Positions 20,054 through 27,531 of a stretch of DNA of 64,000 bases are shown piece after piece (the first letter of the stretch is position 1; every line of letters starts with the position of its first letter). The stretch comes from Streptosporangium subroseum. Its GTDB lineage: Bacteria > Actinomycetota > Actinomycetes > Streptosporangiales > Streptosporangiaceae. The notes under the pieces were generated by a model that saw only the letters and a program-made list of their open reading frames with translations, did not search any database and was not told where the DNA came from. The stretch spans positions 124,001 to 188,000 of the forward strand of contig NZ_FZOD01000012.1 of NCBI RefSeq assembly GCF_900188345.1, given 5' to 3'. The position numbers and the translations under genes are program-made.

Positions 20054-21038
20054 GACAAATCCAGTAGCGGTCGAGGCTCGCGGCACCTCCTCGACGGCTG
20101 TCTCCCCGGGCTCCCCCGGCTCTCCGGAGGGGGGACCTCGGGGATCGGGTCCGAGGGGATCGGCGCCTCTGAGCGCGGCGTGGCGGGGGACCCTGCTCGC
20201 CGGCCTGGGGGTGCTGTCGTTCTCGGGGTCGTTCCCCGCGGCGGTCTTCGCGATGGAGGGATTCGACCCCTATCTCGTGGCGATCGGGCGGGCCGCCGTG
20301 GCCGCCGTCGCCGCGGTGGTGTTCCTTCTCATCGCCAGGGTGCCGCTGCTGCCGCCCAGGTCCCAGCTGCGGCCCTATCTCGCCATCGTGGCCGGTGTCG
20401 TCTTCGGGTTCCCGGTGTTCAGCGGGCTGGCCCTCCACGCGGGCGCCAGCACCTCTCACGCCGCCGTGGTGATCGGGCTGCTGCCCGCCGCCACCGCGGC
20501 CTTCGCCGTACTGCGGGCGGGAGAACGGCCGAAGCCGCTGTTCTGGGTGGCCTGCGGCCTCGGAGCCGTGGCGATCACGGCTTTCACCCTGAGCATGGGC
20601 GGCGGTCATGTCACCGGAGCGGACCTGCTGCTCGTCGGTGCCCTGCTGTCGGCCGCCGTCGGCTACACCGAGGGTGGCCGCCTCGCCAGGGAGACCTCCG
20701 GCTGGCGGGTGATCTCCCACGCACTCGTCCTCGCCGCCCCGCTGACCGTCCCGATCACGGTGGTGCTGATGCTGACCACCGACATGCGGCCCAGTGCGGT
20801 CTCGCTGGCCGGATTCGCCTACGCCGGCCTCATCTCGATGTTCCTCGGTTTCATCCCCTGGTACGCCGGCCTGGCCGCGGGCGGGATCGCCCGAGCGGGG
20901 CAGACCCAGCTCGCCCAGCCGCTGCTGACCCTGCTGTGGGCCTGGCTCCTGCTCGACGAGGGGTTCGGTCTGGCCACGATCGGGGCGGCGCTGGCCGTAC
21001 TGGCGTGTGTCGCCATGACGCAGCGGGCACGCTCTTGA
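20028..21038 (+). CDS. EamA/DMT-family transporter
   Basis: A drug/metabolite-type exporter with about ten hydrophobic helices in two EamA repeats (first from LLAGLGVLSFSGSFPAAVFA, second from ADLLLVGALLSAAVGYTEGG). From ATG 20028 it has 336 residues, of which the first 45 are a Pro/Gly/Ser-rich cytoplasmic leader; GTG 20052 is an alternative start, and neither has a good ribosome site. The divergent MocR regulator very likely controls it. The substrate is unknown; amino acids or related compounds are plausible for a MocR-linked EamA protein. Confidence 0.82.
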   Translation: MKGKNSAIVTNPVAVEARGTSSTAVSPGSPGSPEGGPRGSGPRGSAPLSAAWRGTLLAGLGVLSFSGSFPAAVFAMEGFDPYLVAIGRAAVAAVAAVVFLLIARVPLLPPRSQLRPYLAIVAGVVFGFPVFSGLALHAGASTSHAAVVIGLLPAATAAFAVLRAGERPKPLFWVACGLGAVAITAFTLSMGGGHVTGADLLLVGALLSAAVGYTEGGRLARETSGWRVISHALVLAAPLTVPITVVLMLTTDMRPSAVSLAGFAYAGLISMFLGFIPWYAGLAAGGIARAGQTQLAQPLLTLLWAWLLLDEGFGLATIGAALAVLACVAMTQRARS

Positions 21039-21096
21039 AAGATGTGACATTCAGGCACAGGATGTGAGCTGTAGCTGTCACAAAAGGGGTGAAGTC

Positions 21097-22119
21097 ATGG
21101 CGGACCTGACGATTCCGGAGGGCGGGTTCTGGCCCGCTCCCGAGATCCCGCAGCCGAACATCTACCCGATGGAATGGCGGGTCGAGACCGAGAAACTCGC
21201 GGCCATCTACGAGAAGTCCAAGCGCGTGGTGTGGAACCCCGCCGATCTGCCCTGGGACGATCTCGACCCGAACGACTTCACCGTTGAACAGCGCCTGGGG
21301 ATCATGTACTGGTTCTCCGTGCTCGCCAACTTTGACGCCTCGGGGCCGGCCGTCTTCGCCCGGGCCACCATCCAGGCGTTCGAGAAGCACGAGGAGGATC
21401 CGGTCCGCAAGTGCTTCTTCTCGATCACGCGTGACGAGATGAACCACGAGGAGTGCTGCCAGCGCAGCATCGCCAAGCTGTGGCCGGGCGGGCCGCTCAA
21501 CTGGACCCCGGTCACCGACCTGGAGAAGGCCGCCCACAACAACATCGGCTGGCTCTATCACAACGGCGGCCGCTACTGGACGGGCTACAGCGGCGCGGTC
21601 GGCAAATACAGCCTTCCGGTGCTGTTCACCAGCTTCATGATGGGGGAGATGGCCGCCTCCACCCTGTTCCGGGGCATGGCCACCGGCGCCCGGCACCCGG
21701 TCTTTCAGGACATGTTCCAGCGCATCGGCCGCGACGAGTCCCGTCACCTCCAGATCTGCATGACCATCCTGGAGAACGAGTGGCCGGGTCTCACCGACGA
21801 CACCCGCTCGCTGATCACGCGCCAGCTCCGCGCCGGTTTTGTCTTCCTCTCGATGATCCTCTGGGAGCCTCCGGGCGGCTTCTGGGAGCTTCCGCCGTAC
21901 TTCCTGCACAACCACCGGGTCCTGATGGACCACGCCCGCGACGCGGGCCTGGGCGTGCTCTCCTACGAGGCTCAGGCCGAGAACTGGCGCGTGGCCATGG
22001 CCAAGATCCGCGTCATCGTGGAGCGCTGGGGCATCGAGTTCCCGGCCATCCCCGAACTCGACATCGAGGGCGTCGAGGTCGGCTTCCTTGACCCCGAGGA
22101 CATCATTCCGGTCTTCTAG
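21097..22119 (+). CDS. Ferritin-like diiron protein
   Basis: A 340-residue helical protein with carboxylate-bridged diiron signatures: an E-x2-H pair in SITRDEMNHEECCQR near residue 115, a Glu in FMMGEMAASTLFRG, and a second E-x2-H pair in RIGRDESRHLQICM near residue 215. This matches the ribonucleotide-reductase R2/AurF-like superfamily of oxygenases and oxidases. ATG 21097 follows AAAAGGGGTGAAG. I cannot assign the substrate. A DUF1275 membrane protein follows on the same strand. The heptamer GATGTGA occurs twice upstream (21042 and 21061). Confidence 0.7.
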   Translation: MADLTIPEGGFWPAPEIPQPNIYPMEWRVETEKLAAIYEKSKRVVWNPADLPWDDLDPNDFTVEQRLGIMYWFSVLANFDASGPAVFARATIQAFEKHEEDPVRKCFFSITRDEMNHEECCQRSIAKLWPGGPLNWTPVTDLEKAAHNNIGWLYHNGGRYWTGYSGAVGKYSLPVLFTSFMMGEMAASTLFRGMATGARHPVFQDMFQRIGRDESRHLQICMTILENEWPGLTDDTRSLITRQLRAGFVFLSMILWEPPGGFWELPPYFLHNHRVLMDHARDAGLGVLSYEAQAENWRVAMAKIRVIVERWGIEFPAIPELDIEGVEVGFLDPEDIIPVF

Positions 22120-22174
22120 ATCTTCGGAGGGCGCCGGACCCGCTCGTCGAGTACGGCCGGCGGGAGCCGGAGAA

Positions 22175-22894
22175 GTGAGGACAGTGTTCACCATCGGGGG
22201 TGGCACGGCCGCGTCGGCGCGGCGGTGGAGCTATGCCGTCCTGGTCTTCATGACCCTGGCGGCGGGTGCGATGGACGCGGTCGCCTTTATGGCGCTCGGC
22301 GGTGTCTTCACCGCGAACATGACCGGAAATCTGATCCTTGTCGCTCTTGTCGGCGGAGAGGACTGGGAGATCCGGGCGCTCCGCGCGGGGCTCGCGTGCG
22401 TGGTCTTCGCGGTCGGGCTCTACGCCGGTTTCAGGATGCCCGCCCTCGGGCGAGGGGGCGAGCGGTGGCCGCTGGCCGTCACCCATCTGCTCTGGGCCGA
22501 CCTCGCGCTGCAGACCGCCTTCCTCGTCGGCTGGATACTCTGCGAGGCCGCGCCCGGACCGCCCCTGACGCTCGTGTTCATCGCGATGGCGTCCTGCGCC
22601 ATGGGCATCCAGGCGGCGGCGGCCCATCGCGTCAGCATCGCCGGCATCACCACCACCTTCGTCACCGGCACCCTCACCGCCCTGGCCGAGTCGCTGGTGT
22701 CGCGCAACGGCGATATCGCGCATCGCGCCGTCATCGTCCTGGCCCTCGTCTGCGGCGCGCTCTGCGCGTCCCTGCTGCTGCACTTCGCGCGGGTCTGGGC
22801 GGCAGTGGTCCCGCTGGTGTTCATGTTCGCCGCGCTCATGATCGTCATGACGCGCCTGCACACGCGAAAACCGAACCGTGGCAGGGGTGAATGA
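22175..22894 (+). CDS. DUF1275 (YoaK-like) membrane protein
   Basis: A 239-residue integral membrane protein with about six helices. The N-terminal signature AGAMDAVAFMALGGVFTANM, followed by TGNLILVALV, is diagnostic of DUF1275. The second conserved block MGIQAAAAHRVSIAGITTTF, then VTGTLTAL, is also present. GTG 22175 with GGAGAA just upstream is the best start. The function of the family is not known. It lies 55 bases after the diiron protein and may be co-transcribed. Confidence 0.82.
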   Translation: MRTVFTIGGGTAASARRWSYAVLVFMTLAAGAMDAVAFMALGGVFTANMTGNLILVALVGGEDWEIRALRAGLACVVFAVGLYAGFRMPALGRGGERWPLAVTHLLWADLALQTAFLVGWILCEAAPGPPLTLVFIAMASCAMGIQAAAAHRVSIAGITTTFVTGTLTALAESLVSRNGDIAHRAVIVLALVCGALCASLLLHFARVWAAVVPLVFMFAALMIVMTRLHTRKPNRGRGE

Positions 22895-22921
22895 TCTTTT
22901 TCCGCCCGCCCTGATGTTTTC

Positions 22922-23005
22922 CGGACAACTCGCCGGGGAGCTGTCCGTCGGCAGAGACTCCGCCGACAAATAGGGGCGGAGAACCGATCTCTGCCCCTAT
23001 TGTCG
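22922..23005 (+). promoter_or_regulatory. Run of overlapping hairpins before the peroxiredoxin gene
   Basis: Three inverted repeats lie in 84 bases: CGGACA with TGTCCG (from 22922), GTCGGC (22947-22952) with GCCGAC (22962-22967), and a long stem 22964-22982 with 22988-23005 (18 pairs, one wobble, one bulge). The second and third share bases 22964-22967, so they exclude one another. This could be a terminator for the upstream genes or an attenuator for the peroxiredoxin gene. Confidence 0.5.
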
Positions 23006-23072
23006 CAAAGTACCGGAGCAGGCGGCCGGAGAGCTCCGGTGACGCGGGCCAGTGGCGCAGGGAGGACATGTC

Positions 23073-23549
23073 ATGGGCGGAAGCCTTGCGGTTGGAGATG
23101 TGGTCGAGGATTTCGAGCTTCTCGACGAGACGGGGACACCGCGGCTGCTCAGTGAGTTTCTGGCCAAGGGGCCGGTGGTGCTGTTCTTCTACCCGGCGGC
23201 CATGACGTCGGGATGTACGACGGAGAGTTGCCACTTCCGGGATCTGGCGGCCGAGTTCGCCGCCGTGGGTGCGACCAGGATCGGGATCAGCCGTGACGCG
23301 GTGGATCGGCAGGCAAAGTTCTCAACGGTCAACCAGCTGGGATACCCGCTGCTGTCGGACCCGGAAGGCAGTGTGGCCCGGCAGTTCGGTGCCCGTCGCA
23401 ACATCGCGGTGGGACCGTTCCTCACCCGCCGGATGACCTTTGTCATTGACTCGGACCATCGTCTCCTTGAAATAATCCACAGTGAGGGCCACCCGGAGGC
23501 CCACGCGGACAGGGCCCTGGAAGCCCTGCGATCACGGACGGGAACATGA
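23073..23549 (+). CDS. BCP-type peroxiredoxin
   Basis: A thiol-dependent peroxidase of the bacterioferritin comigratory (PrxQ) type, 158 residues. The peroxidatic motif is FFYPAAMTSGCTTESCHFRD, with the peroxidatic Cys at the first C and a second Cys five residues on, as in atypical 2-Cys members. The GISRDAVDRQAKF segment and the C-terminal domain are normal. ATG 23073 is preceded by GGGAGGA. It probably detoxifies hydroperoxides in the cytoplasm using thioredoxin. Overlapping hairpins lie just upstream. Confidence 0.9.
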   Translation: MGGSLAVGDVVEDFELLDETGTPRLLSEFLAKGPVVLFFYPAAMTSGCTTESCHFRDLAAEFAAVGATRIGISRDAVDRQAKFSTVNQLGYPLLSDPEGSVARQFGARRNIAVGPFLTRRMTFVIDSDHRLLEIIHSEGHPEAHADRALEALRSRTGT

Positions 23550-23595
23550 CCGGCTGGAGATGCTCTCGCCGCGTCTACCTGCGAAGACGTCATTC

Positions 23596-23642
23596 TGTTC
23601 TGCTCAACAGAACATAACGCAATGATGTTTTATTCTCAGAAA
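23596..23642 (+). promoter_or_regulatory. Candidate IclR operator upstream of the gentisate dioxygenase gene
   Basis: A perfect inverted repeat, TGTTCTG (23596-23602) and CAGAACA (23608-23614) with a five-base spacer, is followed by TCTCAGAAA at 23634-23642. Both elements recur at the promoter of the nearby IclR gene (25737-25743 and 25753-25761), which points to that regulator. Confidence 0.55.
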
Positions 23643-23720
23643 CATGGATCTAACGTCGATCTCATTGACGGTTGACTTCGCATCTCAGGGTGGCGGTCCC
23701 GGCTTTCTGTGGAGACGATA

Positions 23721-24794
23721 ATGACGATCACGCAGCACGGACGCGAGCAGAAACAGCTCAACAAGCTGTATGAGGATTTCGACGCTATGGGCCTGATTCC
23801 GCTGTGGACCATACGAGACGACTTGATGCCCATGTCCCCGTGTCCACAGGCATTGCCCCACCTGTGGCGGTGGGCGGACCTGTTGCCGCTCGCGGAGCGC
23901 TCGGGGGAGTTGGTGCCGGTCGGGCACGGCTGTGCGCGGCGCGCGATCGCGCTGTCCAACCCGGGACTGCCAGGCCTGCCGTACGCGACCCCGAACCTCT
24001 GGGCGGCGATCCACTACCTAGCCCCCCACGAGGTGGCTCCCGCCCACCGGCACAGTCAGAGCGCGTTCCGCTTTGTCATCGAGGGTGAGAGCGTCTGGAC
24101 GAACGTGGACGGCGACGCGGTGGCGATGCGGCGCGGTGACCTGCTGCTGGCCCCCAGTTGGACCTACCACGAGCACCACAACACCACCGATCGCCCGATG
24201 ACCTGGATCGACGGGCTCGACATCCCCCTGGTGAGCAGGCTGGACGCGAGCTTCTTCGAGTTCGGCCTCGACACCCTGGCCACCTGCGAGACCCCGAAGC
24301 GCTCGCGGGGTGAGCGCCTGTGGGGGCATCCGGGGCTGCGTCCGATCGGCCAGCCGGATCGGTCCAGCTCTCCGCTGATGGCCTACCGCTGGGAGCACAC
24401 CGACGCGGCACTGACGGCCCAGCTGGAGTTGGAGGCCGAAGGCGCCTCCTCCGTCATCGAGCCCGGTCACGCCGGAGTCCGTTTCTCCAATCCCAGCACT
24501 GGAAAGGACTCGCTGCTCACCATCCGTACCGAGATGCACCGGCTGCTGGAGGGCGCCCGGACCGCTCCGGTCAAGACCGTCGGCTCGGCCGTCTGGCAGG
24601 TGTTCGAGGGTACGGGCGTCGCCACCGTCGGCGACCGGCGGTTCGAGCTCTCCCGGGGCGACCTGTTCGTGGTGCCCTCCTGGGATGAGCTGGTACTGGA
24701 GGCCGGCGACCGCCTGGATCTCTTCCGCTTCAGCGACGAGCCCGTCTACGAGGCACTCGGCCTGGCCGACACCTACCGTGGAAAGTCCGCCTAG
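23721..24794 (+). CDS. Gentisate 1,2-dioxygenase-like bicupin
   Basis: A 357-residue bicupin of the gentisate/1-hydroxy-2-naphthoate dioxygenase family, which opens the ring of gentisate between the carboxyl and adjacent hydroxyl carbons. The N-terminal cupin carries the Fe-ligand pattern APAHRHSQSAFRFVIEGE, with the further His in SWTYHEHHN. The C-terminal cupin starts WQVFEGTGVATVGDRR. ATG 23721 has GGAGA five bases upstream. An IclR gene is convergent downstream; no maleylpyruvate isomerase or hydrolase gene is nearby, so the pathway is incomplete here. Confidence 0.85.
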   Translation: MTITQHGREQKQLNKLYEDFDAMGLIPLWTIRDDLMPMSPCPQALPHLWRWADLLPLAERSGELVPVGHGCARRAIALSNPGLPGLPYATPNLWAAIHYLAPHEVAPAHRHSQSAFRFVIEGESVWTNVDGDAVAMRRGDLLLAPSWTYHEHHNTTDRPMTWIDGLDIPLVSRLDASFFEFGLDTLATCETPKRSRGERLWGHPGLRPIGQPDRSSSPLMAYRWEHTDAALTAQLELEAEGASSVIEPGHAGVRFSNPSTGKDSLLTIRTEMHRLLEGARTAPVKTVGSAVWQVFEGTGVATVGDRRFELSRGDLFVVPSWDELVLEAGDRLDLFRFSDEPVYEALGLADTYRGKSA

Positions 24795-24836
24795 CGCCGT
24801 AACGCCGTGCCGTAACGCCCAGTGCCGTAACGCCGC
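24792..24836 (+). repeat. Short tandem repeat beginning at the dioxygenase stop codon
   Basis: Three near-identical copies of GTGCCGTAACGCC (13-15 bases apart) run from the TAG stop at 24792-24794 into the gap before the convergent IclR gene. Confidence 0.75.
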
Positions 24837-24882
24837 CCGCCGCCCGTCGTCGAGAGGCGCGGAGATGTCGTGAACCTCGGCC

Positions 24883-25734
24883 TCATTCGCCCAGGGCCAG
24901 CCGGGCATGCTCTGTCGTGCGTCGAAGTTCGGCCACCAGGCCGGGAATTCGGTCCTTGGTGAAGCGCACCGAGGGCACGGCGATCACAATCGCCGCGACC
25001 GCCTCTCCCGTCGCGTCGAGCACGCACCGGCCGATGGCGCTCACTCCGCTCTCGGTCTCCTCGAGGTTGAATCCGTAGCCACGCTCGCGAATCACGTTCA
25101 GCTCACTCGCGAACCGGTGGAACCGTACGGAAGACAGCTTCTCCTCCCCGCGGGCCTGCGCCGGAGGCGGTGATGTTGTTGTCGGCGTTGTACGCGCCGT
25201 CGTGTCCTCGGGAGCGTCCCCAACGGGCCGCGTGAGAGCTTCCGCGCCACCCTCGAGGTACAGGTTCGCGAGTTCCTCGAGGTCGAGCTCGGCGAGCAGG
25301 GCCTTGCCGCCGGACGACAGCGCGGCGGGCAGGATGGTTCCTCGCCGATCACCGATGTGAAGCGTCTGCGTGCTCTCGACGCTGGCAAGGAACCTGGTCT
25401 GCGTGCCGACCCGGACCATGAGGTTCACGGTCTCGCCGACGCGGTCGCAGAGCGCGTCCATGGACGGCAGCAGCGCTCGCCGGAGGCGCTGGGCGGCGGA
25501 CTCGCCGACGAGGTGGGCCGACAGACCCGGTCCCGGAACGTAGCAGCGGTGTTCGTCCTGCCTGGCGAAATCACGGTAAACCAGCATGGCCAACAGCCGA
25601 TGGGCCGTGGAGGGGGCGATTCCGAGGTCCTCCGCCGCCTGGCGGACACGGAGCCTTCCCTGGTCACGCAGCATCTGTACCAGGAGCAGAGCGTTGTCAA
25701 CCGAGTCGAGAGCGTAGGAAGGCTTGTTCTTCAT
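24883..25734 (-). CDS. IclR-family regulator of the gentisate-type block
   Basis: A 283-residue IclR protein. The winged helix is residues 1-75 (MLRDQGRLRVRQAAEDLGIA then PSTAHRLLAMLVYRDFA), and the ligand-binding domain continues to the end (AALSSGGKALLAELDLEELA). A Thr/Pro-rich insertion (TTARTTPTTTSPPPAQ) interrupts the ligand domain near residue 185. I choose ATG 25734 (MKNKPSYALDSV); the open frame upstream is not family-like. CAGAACA two bases upstream of the start matches the operator of the dioxygenase gene, suggesting autoregulation. Confidence 0.9.
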   Translation of the reverse strand: MKNKPSYALDSVDNALLLVQMLRDQGRLRVRQAAEDLGIAPSTAHRLLAMLVYRDFARQDEHRCYVPGPGLSAHLVGESAAQRLRRALLPSMDALCDRVGETVNLMVRVGTQTRFLASVESTQTLHIGDRRGTILPAALSSGGKALLAELDLEELANLYLEGGAEALTRPVGDAPEDTTARTTPTTTSPPPAQARGEEKLSSVRFHRFASELNVIRERGYGFNLEETESGVSAIGRCVLDATGEAVAAIVIAVPSVRFTKDRIPGLVAELRRTTEHARLALGE

Positions 25735-25736
25735 TA

Positions 25737-25761
25737 CAGAACATTCTATTTCTCTCAGAAA
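25737..25761. promoter_or_regulatory. Candidate autoregulatory IclR sites
   Basis: CAGAACA at 25737-25743 and TTTCT-CTC-AGAAA (25749-25761, containing TCTCAGAAA) lie just upstream of the IclR start codon. Both repeat elements found upstream of the dioxygenase gene. Confidence 0.5.
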
Positions 25762-25891
25762 AAGCCTCTCTAAAGCCGGCCCCATAGAGTCGGCAATCGA
25801 CCATTCGAAGAACAAGGCCGGGTCACGGAATCGGCAGGAAAGCAATCGGCAGGCCGGTGGCCTTCCTGCCACGGGCCCATCGGTCAGGTGA

Positions 25892-27289
25892 TCATGTAGC
25901 CGGCCGGGACCGTGCCTTGGTGGCGGCACCGTCGGAAACGATCGCGTTTTCATCGGCGAAGAGGAAGGCGCCGTGGGTCTCCGGGACCAGGGCGAGCCCG
26001 ATGAGGGAGACGAGGATCAGCGCGGAGACGGCGGTCGCCGCCAGCGAGAGACTGCCGCCGAACCACTGCGTCGCGATCACCCCGGTGACCAGGGGCCCGC
26101 CCGCGGTGAGCAGACGCCCGATGCTGTTGGTCACCGCTATCGCGGAGGCGCGCACCCCGGGGCCGAACAGTTCGGCGAAGTAGATCGAGTTGCCGGAGAG
26201 CATCCCGAAGACACCGAACCCGACGACCGGGAGCAGCCACAGGTACATCGCGTACGTGTAGACGAAGGGGTAGAGCAGGCCGACGCTGAGAACGGCCAGT
26301 GCGAGGCTCATCAGATACGTTCGCCTACGGCCGATCTTGTCGGCGATGAATCCCCAGCTCGCGTAGCCCAGCACCCCGCCGAGATTGAGCATCGCCGTCG
26401 CCTGCGACACATATCCGATCGCGGCGGGGCCGGTGACGCCCTCGCCGGTGACCACCGTACGGACGATCTGCGGGGTCCAGGCGGTGACGTTCCAGAAGGC
26501 GAACAGCGCGCCGGCGGCGATGATCGTGCAGGGCAGGGTCCGCCGCAGTAGGGGCCGGGTGAACAGCCGGACCAGCACGAACCGGTCCGAGGCCTTCTTG
26601 GCGGCACCCGCCTGACGCTCTCGTTTACGCCTGGCCCGCTCGGCCCTGACCTCGATCATGGACTCGGGTTCGTGCACGTAACGCCGGATGAACAGGACCA
26701 GCAGGGCGGGGACCAACCCGGCGGCCAGCGTGGGCCGCCAGCCGAAGCCGCCGATGAAGTTGTAGACGACGGATGCGAGGAAGAAGCCGAGTGCGAGACC
26801 GGACATCATGATTCCGGTGGCCTTGGCGCGATGGCGGTTGTTCCACGCCTCGGCGACCAGCGCCGCGCCGATGGGAAGCTCCACGCCCGAGCCGATCCCG
26901 GCGAGGAAACGCAGCGCGGCGAACTGCCAGTACACGGCGGCCAGCGTGGCGAGCGCGGTGAACACGGAGTAGGTCAGCACCCCGACGATCAACACCCGGA
27001 CCCGTCCGATGTAGTCGGCCAGCGTGCCGAAGAACACCGCTCCCAGAGCCCAGCCGACGAGAAAAACGGTGACGGCGAGGCCGCTGTAGAAGGACGTCTG
27101 CGCGGGGGTCGGATCACCGATGCCCGAGTTGACGAGGAGGTCGGCCGTGGCCGGACCGGCGACGAGGGTGAACAGGTTCGAGTCGAAGCCGTCGAGGGCC
27201 CAGCCCGTCGTCGTCGCGAACAGCACGATCCACTGGTAACGGGTGATCTCCTGGTGCCAGGCAGGTGCACCGGTGGGAGTCTCGGCCAT
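25892..27289 (-). CDS. MFS transporter, aromatic-acid:H+ symporter type
   Basis: A 465-residue major facilitator protein with 12 predicted helices. The AAHS/PcaK-like signature WALDGFDSNLFTLV in helix 1 and GTLADYIGRVRVL between helices 2 and 3 are clear; the second repeat has GFIADKIGRRRTYL. Such carriers import aromatic acids like hydroxybenzoates or gentisate. It lies in a minus-strand series with the aldehyde dehydrogenase and a truncated crotonase, and next to the gentisate-type dioxygenase and IclR genes, which supports an aromatic substrate. Confidence 0.87.
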   Translation of the reverse strand: MAETPTGAPAWHQEITRYQWIVLFATTTGWALDGFDSNLFTLVAGPATADLLVNSGIGDPTPAQTSFYSGLAVTVFLVGWALGAVFFGTLADYIGRVRVLIVGVLTYSVFTALATLAAVYWQFAALRFLAGIGSGVELPIGAALVAEAWNNRHRAKATGIMMSGLALGFFLASVVYNFIGGFGWRPTLAAGLVPALLVLFIRRYVHEPESMIEVRAERARRKRERQAGAAKKASDRFVLVRLFTRPLLRRTLPCTIIAAGALFAFWNVTAWTPQIVRTVVTGEGVTGPAAIGYVSQATAMLNLGGVLGYASWGFIADKIGRRRTYLMSLALAVLSVGLLYPFVYTYAMYLWLLPVVGFGVFGMLSGNSIYFAELFGPGVRASAIAVTNSIGRLLTAGGPLVTGVIATQWFGGSLSLAATAVSALILVSLIGLALVPETHGAFLFADENAIVSDGAATKARSRPAT

Positions 27290-27303
27290 CCCGGAGACCC
27301 CTC

Positions 27304-27531
27304 CTACGAAGCCGGCCGGGGGACGCCGGGCGTCGAGCCGGCCCGCTCGCGGCCCAGGCAGAACACCTTCCCCGTAGCCCGCAGTCGCAGCACGTGCGCC
27401 CCCTCCGGCGGCTGCCGGAGGAGGCGGACGAACTCCTCGCAGAGTTCGACGGTCAGAAGATTGCCCGGAGGCCTGTCCAGCTCGGCGACGAGGACGCCGT
27501 CGGCCGGGGCCGACACGGTGAGGCCGGTCAT
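27304..27531 (-). pseudogene. Truncated enoyl-CoA hydratase/isomerase (crotonase) N-terminus
   Basis: This frame encodes 75 residues resembling only the start of a crotonase: GVLVAELDRPPGNLLTVELC, then VLRLRATGKVFCLGRERAG, which is the first acyl-CoA/oxyanion-loop segment. A complete enzyme has about 260 residues. The frame stops at 27304, 15 bases before the MFS start, so the catalytic remainder is missing. Its ATG overlaps the aldehyde dehydrogenase stop (TGATG at 27529-27533). It is probably a deletion remnant; a functional mini-protein is possible but unlikely. Confidence 0.7.
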
